DNA of 64,000 nucleotides from Diploscapter coronatus (taxonomy: Eukaryota; Nematoda; Chromadorea; Rhabditida; Rhabditidae), in the NCBI GenBank assembly GCA_964036155.1, contig OZ038423.1, positions 25,001,249-25,065,248 on the forward strand, written 5' to 3'. The position numbers and the translations under genes are program-made. Below, one piece after another: positions 1 through 12,400 of this stretch; position 1 is the stretch's first letter, and every line of letters starts with the position of its first letter. The notes beneath the pieces were generated by a model. It saw only the letters and a program-made list of their open reading frames with translations, was not told where the DNA came from and ran no database searches.

Positions 1-2292
1 AAGGCTAAAGATGGAAATACTTCGAATGAAGTTTTGAGCGATGATTCGAGCAAGAAAAAGAAGGCTGCTAGTAAAAAGCATAATAGAATGAGTACGAGCG
101 TGGACATTAGGTCGAAATTAAATCGTGAAAAAAACTTATTTAAATTATTTAAGCACTCAATACTCCCCTCCACTCGGGTATCGCGATCCAATGCTGACTT
201 CAAGACATTCAGATCAACTTGGGATCACGTAATATTTTTCTCTTATAAGTCATGACGATTATATATAAGTTTAAACTAATTTGAATACACACATATGTAT
301 GTAAAAATAATTCTGAATTTATAATTCAACCTGAAATCTAAAATGAGAATTTATATGGCATTATTTTAGCCATAGAGCCCGATCCAGTTCGACATCTGGG
401 ATGGGGACAAGCATTTACGATGACGAACATCGCCAGGAAGTCATTGTTCAAACCGATGACTCTTACCTGAAAATTGCGAGAAGGCTGGACGCTATTCGCA
501 GCAACAAAACCGATTTTCTCCCGGTTGTAGCGGCTTCACCGATCAATTCGAAATCCATCGAACCGTTCAAGTAAATTTTTACCTTAAAAAGTAGTAAGTA
601 AAATAGCCATATAAATAGAAAGGCCAAATGAATTTTCGGGATTGATAACATGGGCGCGTGATCGACGAGATTAACCGGAGCGGAATAGCTTTTAAAGCCT
701 CCAAAAATGGTTCAGTAGGAGTAAAGTCATGAACATTTTTATGCTACGAATTTTTTCTGCAGTCGCTTCCAAGTTTTTGCGTCAATCATTTTTGTTTCTT
801 TCGACATGATATATTAAATTCGGGTTTTATTCTGCCCAAATTTATCAGTTTTGCACAATTTCAGTGGAAGTGTTCATTATTCAATTGCACATTGTGATGA
901 ACTGCTGCACTCCTCTTCATCTTCATAACTTTGAAATTTTCAACACGAAGAAATTTTTTCGATCAGGTTGTGCAAATTTGTGCGGACTTTATATGAAAAA
1001 CGATAAAATACGCGGTAGGCAAATCGATATCGTAGTTTCAAAATCTTTCGAAAACCATATGGAAACCGTGCTTTATTTTCGAGATACGGGGGTTCTGATA
1101 TCTAAAAATCATGATTTTTGAAGGTTTTGAGGAAAATATTCAACTATAAAGTTTGAGGCAAAAACCCATAGTACATCATACAGAAACAATTTTCCGTGAT
1201 TATCAATTAGGAATACGGCAGATGAATCGAAAAAAGCGATGATAAATTTCGAACGCCTAATTCGAATTCGAATTTTTGCATTCTGGCGTTTCTAGTATAA
1301 ATTGAACACAAGAAGTTGACGAATAAACCAATATTTACTACTACTTTTATTATTGATATTTCTAAAAGTATTTTAATCGAATATTTTGTGGTAATTTCAG
1401 ATGCGACAGACCTTCAGAGAGACGCGGATTTTACTTGGACCCTTCTTTGGGAGGACGGAAACGGTCCATCGGAATGAGAAGAAGGAAATTATCCAAGGCT
1501 AATATCGAGTTCGAAGCATTTAAACGAATTTTCAAAAATATTTAATTTTAAGAACCAACACTCAGACTGGAGAATCAATGGAGCAAGAAACGCTAGAAGA
1601 GGCGCTAGATTCTGTAGGTTTTAAACATTACAAGCCTCATGGAATAGAAGGTTTACGAGTCGTATAAAATTTATATATAGGGTTCACACGAGTCTCCGCT
1701 TTGTAAGTGATTTGAGTTTAGTAGTTTAGGAGCATGCATGGAAAACTGGTCTCCATTAATTTTATCCCAGTTTTAATTTCATTCAGCTATATTTTACAAT
1801 ATTGTGTTAATTAAAAGCTAATCCCCATTAGTTATTCTTTAGTTTCATGTATAGCTTAGTTCAATTAGAATTATTTTTCCCTTAGTTTTATGCTTATTTC
1901 AGTTTTAATTTGAAAAAATCAAAAACGCGATAATTTTAAAATTTCAGAATAACTACGAATTCGAAAAGAGTCGTTCTATTTCACCAATTTCGAGACGGGG
2001 AAAACTGGCCCGAAAAGCGTCTCTACCAGGTAAGCCGTATATTAATAAGCGACTTAATTATATTGTCGAAATCAACTTGGAACTAAACAAAGTTTATAAA
2101 TTATTTTATATGAGAGATTAAAGCTGGATATATTGATTTAGAAAAAAATGACTATAAGTAATTACAGCGGGTATCTGTCGCGGTCGCGTTTCTGAATACG
2201 TCAAGCAGCACGAAATCGGCATCCACGACCCAGCTACAGCGCGCATTCCCCCAATCACAATCATTCGACAATATTCTATCGATAAATCTTAA
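1..2292 (+). CDS. Unrecognised Ser/Lys/Arg-rich protein, C-terminal 220 residues (5' end outside window)
   Basis: Six exons join in one frame: 1-110, 370-570, 1401-1497, 1566-1613, 1948-2029, 2168-2292, ending in TAA. The visible 220 residues are hydrophilic and rich in Lys, Arg and Ser, with a K-K-K-K run near the start and RRGKLARKAS-type basic/serine patches that look like kinase sites. There is no signal peptide, membrane segment or domain I recognise, so this is probably a disordered cytoplasmic or nuclear tail of a larger protein. Intron 3 (1498-1565) appears to be a GC-AG intron, since AAG is followed by gctaat and the frame continues only from 1566. The last exon ends in a moderately hydrophobic stretch (IPPITIIRQYS). 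A poly(A)-like AATAAA lies at 2439-2444. Function unknown. The exon chain is well supported by phase consistency; identity is not. Confidence 0.6.
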
Positions 2293-2975
2293 GTTTTTCA
2301 ATTATTATTTTCTCAAAACAGCATAACTAAAAAGTAGTCAATATTTCAGAGAAATTGAGCTTCATGATATTTTGAAGTTATGCTATTTCTGATATTTCCT
2401 CATCATATATTTTTATTCTTCCTGTTTTCACGACGGGTAATAAATGGACTATGTTTAAAGTATAAGAGTAAAAAGTGAATGACCAATGTAACGTGTATAT
2501 TATTCCAACCGGTTTTTGCATCATGTGCGTTTTTTCCTTCTTTCAGGTATCTCTTTTACCGAGTGATCTAACTATTGATTAATTCGAACCTTTCCGAATC
2601 AGATCAACTTTTTCTGTTAGATCACATTAAATTTGTCTGTTTGTCATTGTTATCCTTCTTTCTATGTCGGTACAAACAACCTTGATACTCTCTCTTTTTC
2701 TTTCTTCATGTATCTCATTTTCTTTGCCTCCCTGGCCAATTCCCTTTCCTTTCGCATTCACCTGTCCATTCGTTCTCTTTTACCCAAAGTCACAGGTAAA
2801 TTCAACTCACAATCGTGCTAATTTACACCCATTTTGGTAAACTTTACCTTATTTAAAAATGGGTAACATTTGCAAGTTTTAGTTATAAATTTCACAAGTG
2901 AATTATATTCTCGGGGCGAAGATAAATAATTCACAAGCTATGTCATCAGGATGTGCTAATTTTTATTAACCAAAA
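2293..2975. other. Intergenic, poly(A) signal and promoter region
   Basis: AT-rich spacer. AATAAA at 2439-2444 fits 3' end formation of the upstream gene. A pyrimidine-rich block lies at about 2620-2790. I see no gene or RNA. Confidence 0.5.
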
Positions 2976-4435
2976 ATGACGTCCTGTGCCGATCCCGCCC
3001 AGACTCCTTTAACCATTAGGACAGAAGATGAGATTCAAGGAGCTCAAAATAATCGTCACTCGAGTATAAGGCGAGCTGAAATTTCGCCTGTAACAGTCTG
3101 GCATGACTATAGTCCAATACCCATAAATGGACCTATCTATACGAAATTGGTATGGCTTAAAGTTTTAACTTAAAAATATGATGATTTCGGAAAAAAATCG
3201 ATTTATATAATTTCAACAAATTAAAATAGTCATGTTCAGGAAATGACCCTAATGCTAATAGCGATATTCACTAACTTCGCATTTCTAATACAATTATATG
3301 GTGCGTTGCCCGCGAAAGCGTCCTGGTATTCAAACCTATATTTATTCGACCTGATTTTGCTATTTTCGGCTTATTTGGGTCCGACCACAAGTCTACCAAG
3401 CATCATTCTCCCTAATGCGATAATTAAGGTCAGCAGGTCAAATTACCAATAAATATAGCGTGAAATTTCTCACCATATCCAGGCAGACTTCAGTTAGAGT
3501 GGAAAATTTCGTGCAAAGAAACTAATATAATTGTTATGCCTTTAATTGCATACAGTTTATTTCGTTTCAAATGATCTTCCTAAAACATTTCATTGATTTG
3601 TTTGTATGATTTGTTACTTTATCATTTCTTCTAAAATTGGACAAAAATCGATGAAATAACGTTTCCGATCGTGTTTTCGGAGTGAAAACAAGTCACGTTT
3701 TCGCACAGTTTGAGAGTCTGTCACTAATGTTACCGGAAATGGTCTTCCTGTTTGCATTCAAGTCGATTGAAACTACGTTTGGAAATTATCGAAATGAAGA
3801 TCAAAGAGAATGCAATATCTTTGCCTAAATTTAAAACATTTCAGTGTATCGTGGCGATATGTTTATTTGCATTGGCCTCGATAACTTACGTTATCGGATC
3901 GGTTGATATTGACATTAAAGTAATTTTAGAATTAATAAATTTCAATTGTAAACAAATATTTAAGTATCGAGACCCGGTAATTTATCCGACGAAATTATAC
4001 TTTGACGAGAAGCCTAATGTGCGATTCGTGTGCTACCTTTTCGTGTTGCTATTCACTGTTGAATCTGCGTGAGTTAGATTTATAACTAGAAGAAAATAAT
4101 TTAGTCAATTTAAAATACGTTTAAAAATTAGAAGACAAGTTTATCTAATGAAAATAATGAACTTTAGATTCTGCTTCAAGCGATACAGCGAATTGAAGCG
4201 CGAGTTGAATCGAAGACGTGAATTACGAGGCACCAGATTCACAAGACCGTCACATTTTCTGCTGCATAGTTTGAACGATCTGCAGGAATCTCAGCAACAT
4301 ATAAGTAATTCCAATCAGAAACCCCCACCCACATATCAGCAATGCACATCTCCCAACGCACTTCCGAGCTATGACGAAGTCGCCAAACTGCTTCGGCCTC
4401 AGAGACCCTTCTCCAGATACCTCCACATTTTATGA
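2976..4435 (+). CDS. Four-TM membrane protein with C-terminal PPxY motif, unknown function
   Basis: Five exons, 2976-3149, 3240-3428, 3845-3919, 3965-4068 and 4168-4435, give 269 residues with consistent phases. The N-terminal ~57 residues are polar. Hydrophobic segments follow: one in exon 2 (LMLIAIFTNFAFLIQLYG), one at its end (LYLFDLILLFSAYLG), one in exon 3 (VAICLFALASITYVIG) and one in exon 4 (VRFVCYLFVLLFTV). The tail of about 90 residues is highly basic at first and then carries P-P-P-T-Y (a PPxY-type WW ligand) and P-S-Y-D-E-V. The topology resembles small MARVEL/LAPTM-like tetraspan proteins whose PY motifs recruit Nedd4-type ubiquitin ligases for endosomal sorting; that role is inferred from motif and topology only. 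An AATAAA at 4474-4479 follows the stop. No orthologue recognised. Confidence 0.7.
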
Positions 4436-5491
4436 TTCCATCGTTATTATCAAAGACTGATTATCTGAGACAAAATAAACAATGCACAAATTCAAATGTG
4501 CAAAGCGTACATGCGTAGTGACGAATAGTCGTCAAGTTATTCGTTGAATATGACATCATAGCGTAAAATCTGCTGCAAGCTACGCGTTAATTTCTATGAT
4601 CAAATTTTCGTCTCTTTTATTTGTTCTCAAATAATCGACCATTGATAATATCTGAATATGTCCATATTAAAGTATCGCGGGTAGTTATTCGATTATTAAA
4701 CAGAAACTTGAATAAAGGTGATAAAATCTTATATTTTAATGTTCAGAAAAATCATTTAAACTATATTTCTGACTAATGTCACTCCGAAGAAGAGATATTG
4801 ACTTCTATCGCATTAGTGAGGTTTAATAATCATTTTGGACAAGTTTCAGCTCGGTACGTTCTTTCGGTATCTGATTAAAAAATGTTAATTGTCCCCTATG
4901 ATGTTCTAAATTTTCGATATCAGCCCTAGAGAACTGACGCAATTGTACGCTCATCTCAGCTTACGCCTTAAATGGCGAAATGAAAAGAATGGTTTATGTT
5001 GCCTATAAATGGTAATTGAAAAAGAGGGAAATGCTGCACAAATCGATCGATTCCTTATTGCTTATCTAAATACTAGATTCCTGCTTTTCCTATTTTACTA
5101 TTGTTTTCATAGCATTTATACATTGATTTTTTTTTTGTAAAGATCAGGGCTTTCAAATTAATTTTCATATGAAGATCATTTTTAATTTACTTTTTTACAA
5201 TTATACCCCTTTTCATGAGGATCTCTTTCGCCAACTATTTTTCTAATAAATATACATAGAACGCAAGTTCTACTTCAAAGTTGACGTGTGGTATTGGAAA
5301 CTAGCACAAATATTTCTTGACCCTTCCAATGCTCCAATCAAAGAGAAAAACTCAATTTGGTTCAGTCTAGACCCCTAATTAGCTCGATACTTATCCGAGT
5401 AAATTTCGCGATTCTTCGTAAAGGAAAGTTGTAATTTGAGCATCTGCGTTCTCTAAAGATATATAATGAAGATTTTTTTTTATTTTTTAGA
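4436..5491. other. Intergenic
   Basis: Contains the poly(A) signal AATAAA at 4474-4479 and a pyrimidine-rich acceptor directly in front of the next start codon (tattttttag then A-ATG at 5492), a probable trans-splice site. Otherwise AT-rich with nothing recognisable. Confidence 0.5.
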
Positions 5492-5922
5492 ATGCCTAAG
5501 CAAGAGCTTGAGTTGCGCGATTACTTGGGTGCCGTCGCAGTTTGGTGCGTGTTTTTCGCCTTCCTGTTCGTGTTCAGCATCACGATTCTCAATTTCTGCT
5601 GCGTCAGCAAAAAGGATGATGTTACTGTGCTGGAAGAGGTAATTGAATTAAAGAAACTATATAAATGTTTCATGTTATTTAATGATCCTTTTTAATTATT
5701 AAGCTTAAATTTATCGACCGTCATGGAATACATTTTAGTTTGCCGAATTTCATTCATTAAGATCTAGTTAATTTATATTTTAAATATTCGATTTTTAAAG
5801 ATAATTTTCAGTGGGGCCATCGAAAGAAGCTGAAAATGCGCCTCGGCCCTCACCGTCCTTCTGTCATCGCCCGTGCCGCGTATCAGAAGGAATTCAAAGA
5901 GGACGAAAATAACAAGAAATAA
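5492..5922 (+). CDS. Small single-pass membrane protein, 85 residues, unknown
   Basis: Two exons, 5492-5638 and 5812-5922, phase 0. The N-terminal 14 residues are polar. One long hydrophobic helix follows (VAVWCVFFAFLFVFSITIL, about residues 16-35) and ends in a double cysteine (possible palmitoylation). The rest is a basic tail (WGHRKKLKMRLGPHR). Charge distribution suggests the basic C-terminus faces the cytosol (inference). The start is supported by the trans-splice-like acceptor ending one base before the ATG. No family recognised. Confidence 0.65.
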
Positions 5923-7586
5923 ATCCCCTATTTAATATAGAAATCCCTGAACTCAAACTATAAGAACCTTCTACATTCTAGCCAATTATTCAAAATTTCT
6001 AAAATATCAATCAAAGTCGTGATCATCGCGATTAGTCTTCTTCTATTTTAATAGATCATATTACCTATGACTCAAGATAGAGTTCCTGAACTTTAAATTT
6101 AACGATATTTTATGATATCTTTGAATCTCAGATATTTTTTTTTTTAATAAATATTTTTTTAATCCATGATTTTGCCTCGGTGTTAAGGATTGCATCTCTT
6201 GATCGCTATCACTTGAAAGAGAAGAGGAAAAGGGAGGGAAGGAGAGGAAGGCAAGAGGAAGAAATGATAAGAGGATGAGGTGGACCTGAAAGCGACGAGA
6301 GGACAGGCACAGAAACGCAGAAACAGGACTGGCCCAAGCAAGAAAGACATCGATTTCCTGCTCGGTACAAGACAAGAGCGATTTCTGACTCGGACATAAT
6401 AGCTCCACAGCCTCAGATCTCAAATTGGGAATTTTAGCTGTAAATTTCATAACTTCGACCTCCTAATATAGTTCCTATCCTATTTTCGACTTGAAAATTT
6501 CAAATTCCAATCTCAGACAGGATATAATGCGGAGCTCTCTTAGAATATTGTATGGCATGTTCAAACAAATACAAAAAGACGACAGAGTGAAGAAAGAAAT
6601 AGGAAGAAGCTGGGCCTTAGCTCAAGAGCCAGGGCTCTGATTCTCTCGTTCTCCCTCTCTCGAGCTTCTCCAGGGGTAACCAGCAGCAGCGGCAGCAGTC
6701 TCAGAAGCACTTCCATATATGAGGAGGAGCAACTAACTCAAAGCAGGAGGAAGCAAGAATGAGAAGAAGAAGAAAAAGAAGAATATGGGAATTTGTGCCT
6801 AGAAACGACTACAGGATTCGTCTATTCGTTGCTATTTGTGTAAAGCCAATCCTGGATTTTGTTGAATCTATTCCAGACTCATTTGAAATCTTCATCCCTG
6901 ATAGGTCATCCTCAATCAATCTGTCTTGTTCTCACACACGCGCATTCCCGTCTATTCATCATTCGTTTAGATTCTTTTAATTCGCTTATACTAAACCATT
7001 CTAGGTCCGTGTGATTGATCGCTCCAACTCCCTACCATTCGCTTTGTTATCAGGTCCAACTTCCCATTTCGATCAATCTTCGACCGCTCATTCATTCGGC
7101 ATTCAGGCTGTGCCTTGACAGTGAGTCTTCTTATCAGTGCTTGCTTCTCCAATGCTTGCTCTCGCACTGCCTTGCTTCCTTGCCTATGCTCTTCTCCGCT
7201 TCTCGATCACCTCTCCAACAGTCCTCTAACAGTTCCCTCCTGCTGCTATCAGCTGAACAAATAGAGGCAAGGAGGGAGGGGGAAGGAGTGGAAGGAGCTG
7301 GCACAAAGCAGCAAGCAAAGCAGGATTCCCTCATTCCCTAGCACAAGCACTCGTTCTCTCGCACAGTGCCTTCCTAGCCTCTCCAGAACCATCCTCCAAT
7401 TCCCTTCCTGCCTCTCTAAAATACAGCACAAGCTCTCTCTTTGTCACTCTCGAGCACCGCAGTCCGATCCAGAGATATTATTTCAGAGTCTTCCCTATTT
7501 TCCTCATTCAAAATTTGATCATATCCTGATTTATATCCGGCTCATTCTGGCTGATCTTCATTGTTGATATTCGATAACTTCCTGAT
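5923..7586. other. Long intergenic, purine/pyrimidine-skewed
   Basis: About 1.7 kb without a credible gene. 6200-6300 is almost pure purine on the + strand (aagagaagaggaaaagggag-type); 6640-6670 and 7130-7450 are pyrimidine-rich with CTCTCTC tracts. Open frames here owe their length to this skew. Likely the promoter and 5'UTR region of the downstream Myb-like gene. Confidence 0.45.
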
Positions 7587-9303
7587 ATGAACAAAGAATC
7601 CTCATCTCTGGCTCCGCCGCCGGCTAAGAAACCAAGGAAAAGTCTGGCAAAGTAGGGATTTTTTTTTATTTTCAAGTAAAATTTAATATCTCAGATCCAC
7701 CGCTGAATTAGCAAGACTACGCTGTCTTGAAGTGGATATGAATGAGAATAATAAAACTGAAGTTCAGGAAAGGCTAGTTAAATTGTGCGATGCAATATTT
7801 AAACCATGTCTATTTTAGTAGTGATTCGGAAAAGCAAAATTCACCAAGTACAGTAAACTCGAGTCAAGAAGAAAAGGAGTTGAGAAGAGAAAGAGGGGAA
7901 ATGCTCCTGAAACTATTTAAAAATGAGCCCACTTTGGCGGTAAGAAAATTAAAACTGCTGCAGCTTAATTAAGCTATGCTAATTTAGAATACAGCATCAG
8001 CCAGAAAACTAGAGCAAAATCAGGAGCGTGCTCAGATGTGGGATAAAATCACTCAGGAGGTTGATCTTCAGCGACATTTTCCCTAAAATAATAACAAATT
8101 TTAGGTTAATGATACATTTGGAGATAAATTGGAGTATCTGACTACAGAGAAAGTCAAAAAATTGCTTACGTATTATAAGAAAAAGGAGGACGGGAACTAT
8201 GAGAATGTGTAAGAAAAAAATTCTCTTGATTTTAAAAATTAGAATATTCCAGGATTCTATACAGTTCTCATATTCTGTTCGATGAAGATGAAGAGAAGAA
8301 AATAGTTGATGAAGATCTGGAAGAAAATGGCTTAGAAATTGTTGAAGTTAAAAATGAGCCTGAAAAGGATGAAATATCACAAATTCAGCCACAAAAACCG
8401 GCTGCTCAAACTCTGATTGAACTATTGACGTATGAAATTAAAATTCTAAATCATGTTTGAAAAATAACTTTTAGATCCATCAGCGAAAAGAAATCGGACA
8501 ATATCGGAAATCCAGCCATATCCACAGATCGACAATATGAATTAAAGAAGGAACGGCATGAGTTCGTAGTTCAGGTATGGAATTAAAAAAAAAAAAACCT
8601 ATCTTAAGTATAAATCTAGTTGGCAGAACACTACATGGAACGCATGTGCTTTGATAATAGTTCGAGGTATGAAAAACTTCAAATAGCAAAATATTTTTAT
8701 TTTAAGATCCGCCGCAGTAAATGCTGAGCGACATAACATGTGGATTCGAATAACGCACAAGGCAAATGAAAAATTCGCGGATGCCCTAGGCGCATTGGGT
8801 GTTGAACAGGCCAAGAAGCTCTATTCGAATTGCAAACGAAGAAGGAGAGTCAAGCAGACTACCGTATGCTCATCTGAAGGCAGAATGACGTCGTTGACGT
8901 CATCTGGGATTACGATAGATGAGCATTCAACGATAACTTCGCCCTGCTCTTTACAGGCCACGTCCTCAAGAGACTCAGTTAGCCGACAACTAGAGGATCA
9001 ATCTGCTAGTCCTCAACCAGAGATTGCAGGTAAAATACGGGATTAAAATTATGCTAATTTTATATTTTAGCGCTAGCAAATGTCTCCTACCACTTCGAAA
9101 ATTTGCTTATGGGACTGGATAAAAGCTTGGAAGTGGATGTACTACAAAGACAGATAAACGAAAAAGACGCTGAAATTGAACGACTGAAGAAGAAGATCCT
9201 GGAGCAGGCTGAAGATTACCGTAACAAAATCAAGGCTATTTTGGAGATCGTTAAAATCGCTACTGAAACCAAAATCTCTAAAGACGTTAGTTCTATCATG
9301 TAA
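7587..9303 (+). CDS. Two-domain Myb/SANT-like DNA-binding protein with C-terminal coiled coil
   Basis: Ten exons: 7587-7651, 7695-7784, 7819-7939, 7988-8059, 8105-8208, 8253-8429, 8475-8574, 8620-8666, 8707-9029, 9071-9303, giving 443 residues. A short basic N-terminus (PPPAKKPRKS) looks like a nuclear localisation signal. A first helical module in exons 3-5 (W-D-K-I-T then EKVKKLLTYYKKK) and a second in exon 9 (W-I-R-I-T then QAKKLYSNCKRRRR) share the pattern of Myb/SANT-like domains of the zeste/MADF group: an early Trp, a central F, and a basic last helix with aromatic spacing. An acidic stretch (FDEDEEKK) lies between them, Ser/Thr-rich sequence after, then a heptad-like coiled coil near the end (EKDAEIERLKKKILEQ). 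The inferred role is a sequence-specific nuclear regulator. Intron 2 would be only 34 nt (7785-7818). AATAAA at 9384-9389 follows the stop. Confidence 0.72.
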
Positions 9304-9383
9304 GATAAATTTAACACCTCCTTTACGGGTTACAAAATACCTAATTTGTTTGTAGACTTATTTAGTGAAACAGATTTGTTAAT

Positions 9384-9395
9384 AATAAATTTATT
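9384..9395. terminator. Palindromic poly(A) signal serving both strands
   Basis: The 12-mer AATAAATTTATT reads as AATAAA on both strands. It lies 81 nt past the stop of the + strand Myb-like gene and 93 nt past the stop of the - strand extended synaptotagmin gene, so it could direct 3' processing of both convergent transcripts. Confidence 0.6.
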
Positions 9396-9487
9396 ATTTC
9401 CCATAGAAATCTGATTTAAATGCTCGTATTATTAGTTGAGGTGCTTTAATTTTGATTGCATTGGTTGGAATACAAAGTTTATAAAGT

Positions 9488-12400
9488 TCATTGTGACAGA
9501 GGCAACCATTGTTGCTTAAGTTCCCGGTTCGTTAGAGCTGACAGAGGGAGCTCTAGCTGAAAAATATAATTTTAAAAAAACAAAAAAAAAACAAAAACAA
9601 ACCTGTCCAAGTTGCGGTTTTCCCGAGAAAATTCCGCTCGAGTATTCTTCTTTCATCGAAATTGCCAATTTATGATTTCCCAGATCGGAAGAATGCATAT
9701 CGAACTCGAAGCTAAAATATTAAACTTAAAGCCTTATTTAATTTAAAAATTCCTACTGGTTATCAAATATGGGCTCTGTGGATTTTACACCAGCTGTCTT
9801 CCTCCTTGAAACAGGCTTATTCGATTCTATAGATAATAATTTAACAGAAACATAGACGGGAGAGCTCCTATCAGGCAGACCACGTCCCCTCAATATTAAA
9901 ACAACCAGTTTATTCGTTGTTTCAGTCATCCGTATAGACATTTCTAGTTCAGCACTATAAAATTATACCGTTTTTCATCCAAACCTGCCTTTGACTCTCA
10001 TTCTTCGAGCTTCTTATTCGCTCTCTCTCGTGAGACATTTATCTTTAGTTGGTGAATAGAGAAAGCAACTGTAACACCGTGGTAAGGTACCAAGTTTAGA
10101 AATACAATTTGGTAACGGTTACGACTCTCCAAAATCATTTTTGACAAATTTGGCAGATAAAAAAGAACGTTTGAAAGTGAGAGAACAAACGAGAAGCTAG
10201 AAGTATGAGAGTCAAAGCCAGGTTTGGATGAAAACAATAAATTATTATAATCTAATTTAGAATAATTTCCTACTTGAAAGATTCCTGTTTGTTAGCGTTA
10301 CGTCTTCTAACACCGCCAAATATTCTGCCTAATCTACTCGAATTACTCTTGCTACCCAAAGAAGCGTTACTATCGGAACGAAGCATCTGAAATAAGTGTT
10401 CTAGTTGGTTCTTTATTCTTAAATATAATCATAACAATTCAATGTGAATTAAAATCTATATTTTAAAATATATTCTATTTTCCTACATTAATGTTTTCAA
10501 CATTTAATCGGTTCTCGGGATCCAAAATGCCTCCGTTTTTATTCACTGCTTTGGCTGGCTCGACAGCTACCGTATCTCCATTATTTAAACCATTAGCCGG
10601 TCCATCTTTCCTCTCGATGTATTGAGCATTAGCATATGAAGCTAACGTCGAATCATCAATAGAGTCTGCTCTATGATGTCTTCTAATTAGAGCTCTGAGT
10701 CTGAAAACAATTATTTATGCTAATTTTAAATTATGAGTTTAGTTGTATACTTGATAGTTAAAACAATGGGCGACTGATGAACACCATGAGACAAGAAGAA
10801 TGTTTGCTGGTAAAACTCCATTTTGGGCTCGTGCATTAGTGCTTTCATAGAGATCGAAATAGCTCCTAAAGGACGCTTCGTGTTGTCATCGAAAGCCTAA
10901 ATATTCTAATTTTTAAGAAAACTATTCCCAGTTTTACTTCAATTGACAGATCCTGCCCCTCAGGATGGCGAACGAAGAATAAAAATTTCGACTGGAATAG
11001 GGGATTTACGGTTTTGACCTAAATTTTTAAATTTACAAATGTTATAATTTAACATATACCTTAACAGGAGTTCTCTGAGTCTCCTTCCCTAATTTAACCT
11101 CCATGAACGGTGACGGTTCAAGGCGAGATTTGGGGTACTAAAATAAGTTTTAGGCCATAAAAATAAAACTGAAATAATACCGGTAAATCGGAAACCGAAT
11201 CGATATAAACCATTAGCAGTGCCGGGTGCATGGGTGTGTTCGTCTTAAAATCGACTCTTTAAGTTTTATTCAAATTTTTTAGACCTGCATCCACTCAACA
11301 TCTTTTTCCTCTAATCTCAAGTCCCCTGGATTAGAGCTTAGGTTCATCCAAGTCGTTTTTACGTGTAAGTCACCATGTTTGCAGCCTTCTAGGGGGTACC
11401 ACTGAAAAAACAACTAAAAATATAATTTAAAAAATAATTCTCATACATTATCAATCACTTGCTCCTGTTGAATATCTTTCAGGTCAATGCAAAGTCGGCC
11501 TAGCTCTTCATCTTTCCCCTGATCTTCGTCAAACACTTCGATTCTTAATTTCTGACCGTTGGCCTGATCAACAACGGCTTCGAAATATTCGTTCCAAATC
11601 GGGTTCAAATCATTATCAATCGTTCGAGTCTTCAGGAACTGCGAACCGACTAAAATATTTCATTTTTAACTAATAGTCTAGGGAATAGTAAAATGAACAT
11701 TTATGGCTTCGCCTACTACTATTTTTAAAAATAATCTATTATTTTAATTATTTTAAATCACCTTGAATTTCAGCATACGGGTCGCTCTTGCCTTTTCTTA
11801 TAAAGGAAATGTCCTTGTTCTCGAGGTTTTTAGCCTCAATAATCTTTATTCGAACGACTCCATCGGGCTCAGGGAAATATAGCTGAGTTACATCCACATT
11901 AGGCGCTAACGGAACGACAATCTCATTCGGTAAAACTGCCATCGCGGCCACCTGTAAAATATGTTCGCCAAAAATAATCAACCGTCCAACCCACTTGACT
12001 ATCAATGACGCTTCGAATCGCGTTCATAAGTCCCGGAAGCTCCACGAACTCGCCCATTCCGGTCAAATTGAAGTCGAATTTGGGCATTTCCAGGAAGGAT
12101 CCAGAGACTCCGCCTATCATAGGTGGCATTGGAATCAACGGCTTGCAAACGCATCGAAGTTTGCCAGAGAACTAAAATAAAATCAATTTTGATTAACCTT
12201 TATAGATGGGAATTTGCTCTACAAATTCAATAAAATCTAGTAATAGTGATTATGTTTAGTCTCAGATAAGTTTGATATTAAATAACCTGAATATTATTCA
12301 TTCCTCCTGAAAATCCACAACAAGACACGGAAAAGTCAGCATCGCCCGCGTAAGCGATATCCATATCAATTATAATTCGGTCCCTGAAATCAAATTAAAG

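Noticed and set aside
6061..6450. 129-residue open frame on the - strand
   Set aside because: Lies in a purine-skewed tract, low-complexity Ser/Leu/Phe, no splice context or homology.
7015..7341. 108-residue open frame on the + strand
   Set aside because: Pyrimidine-rich 5' flank of the Myb-like gene; Ser/Leu-rich translation with no ATG at its start and no motif.
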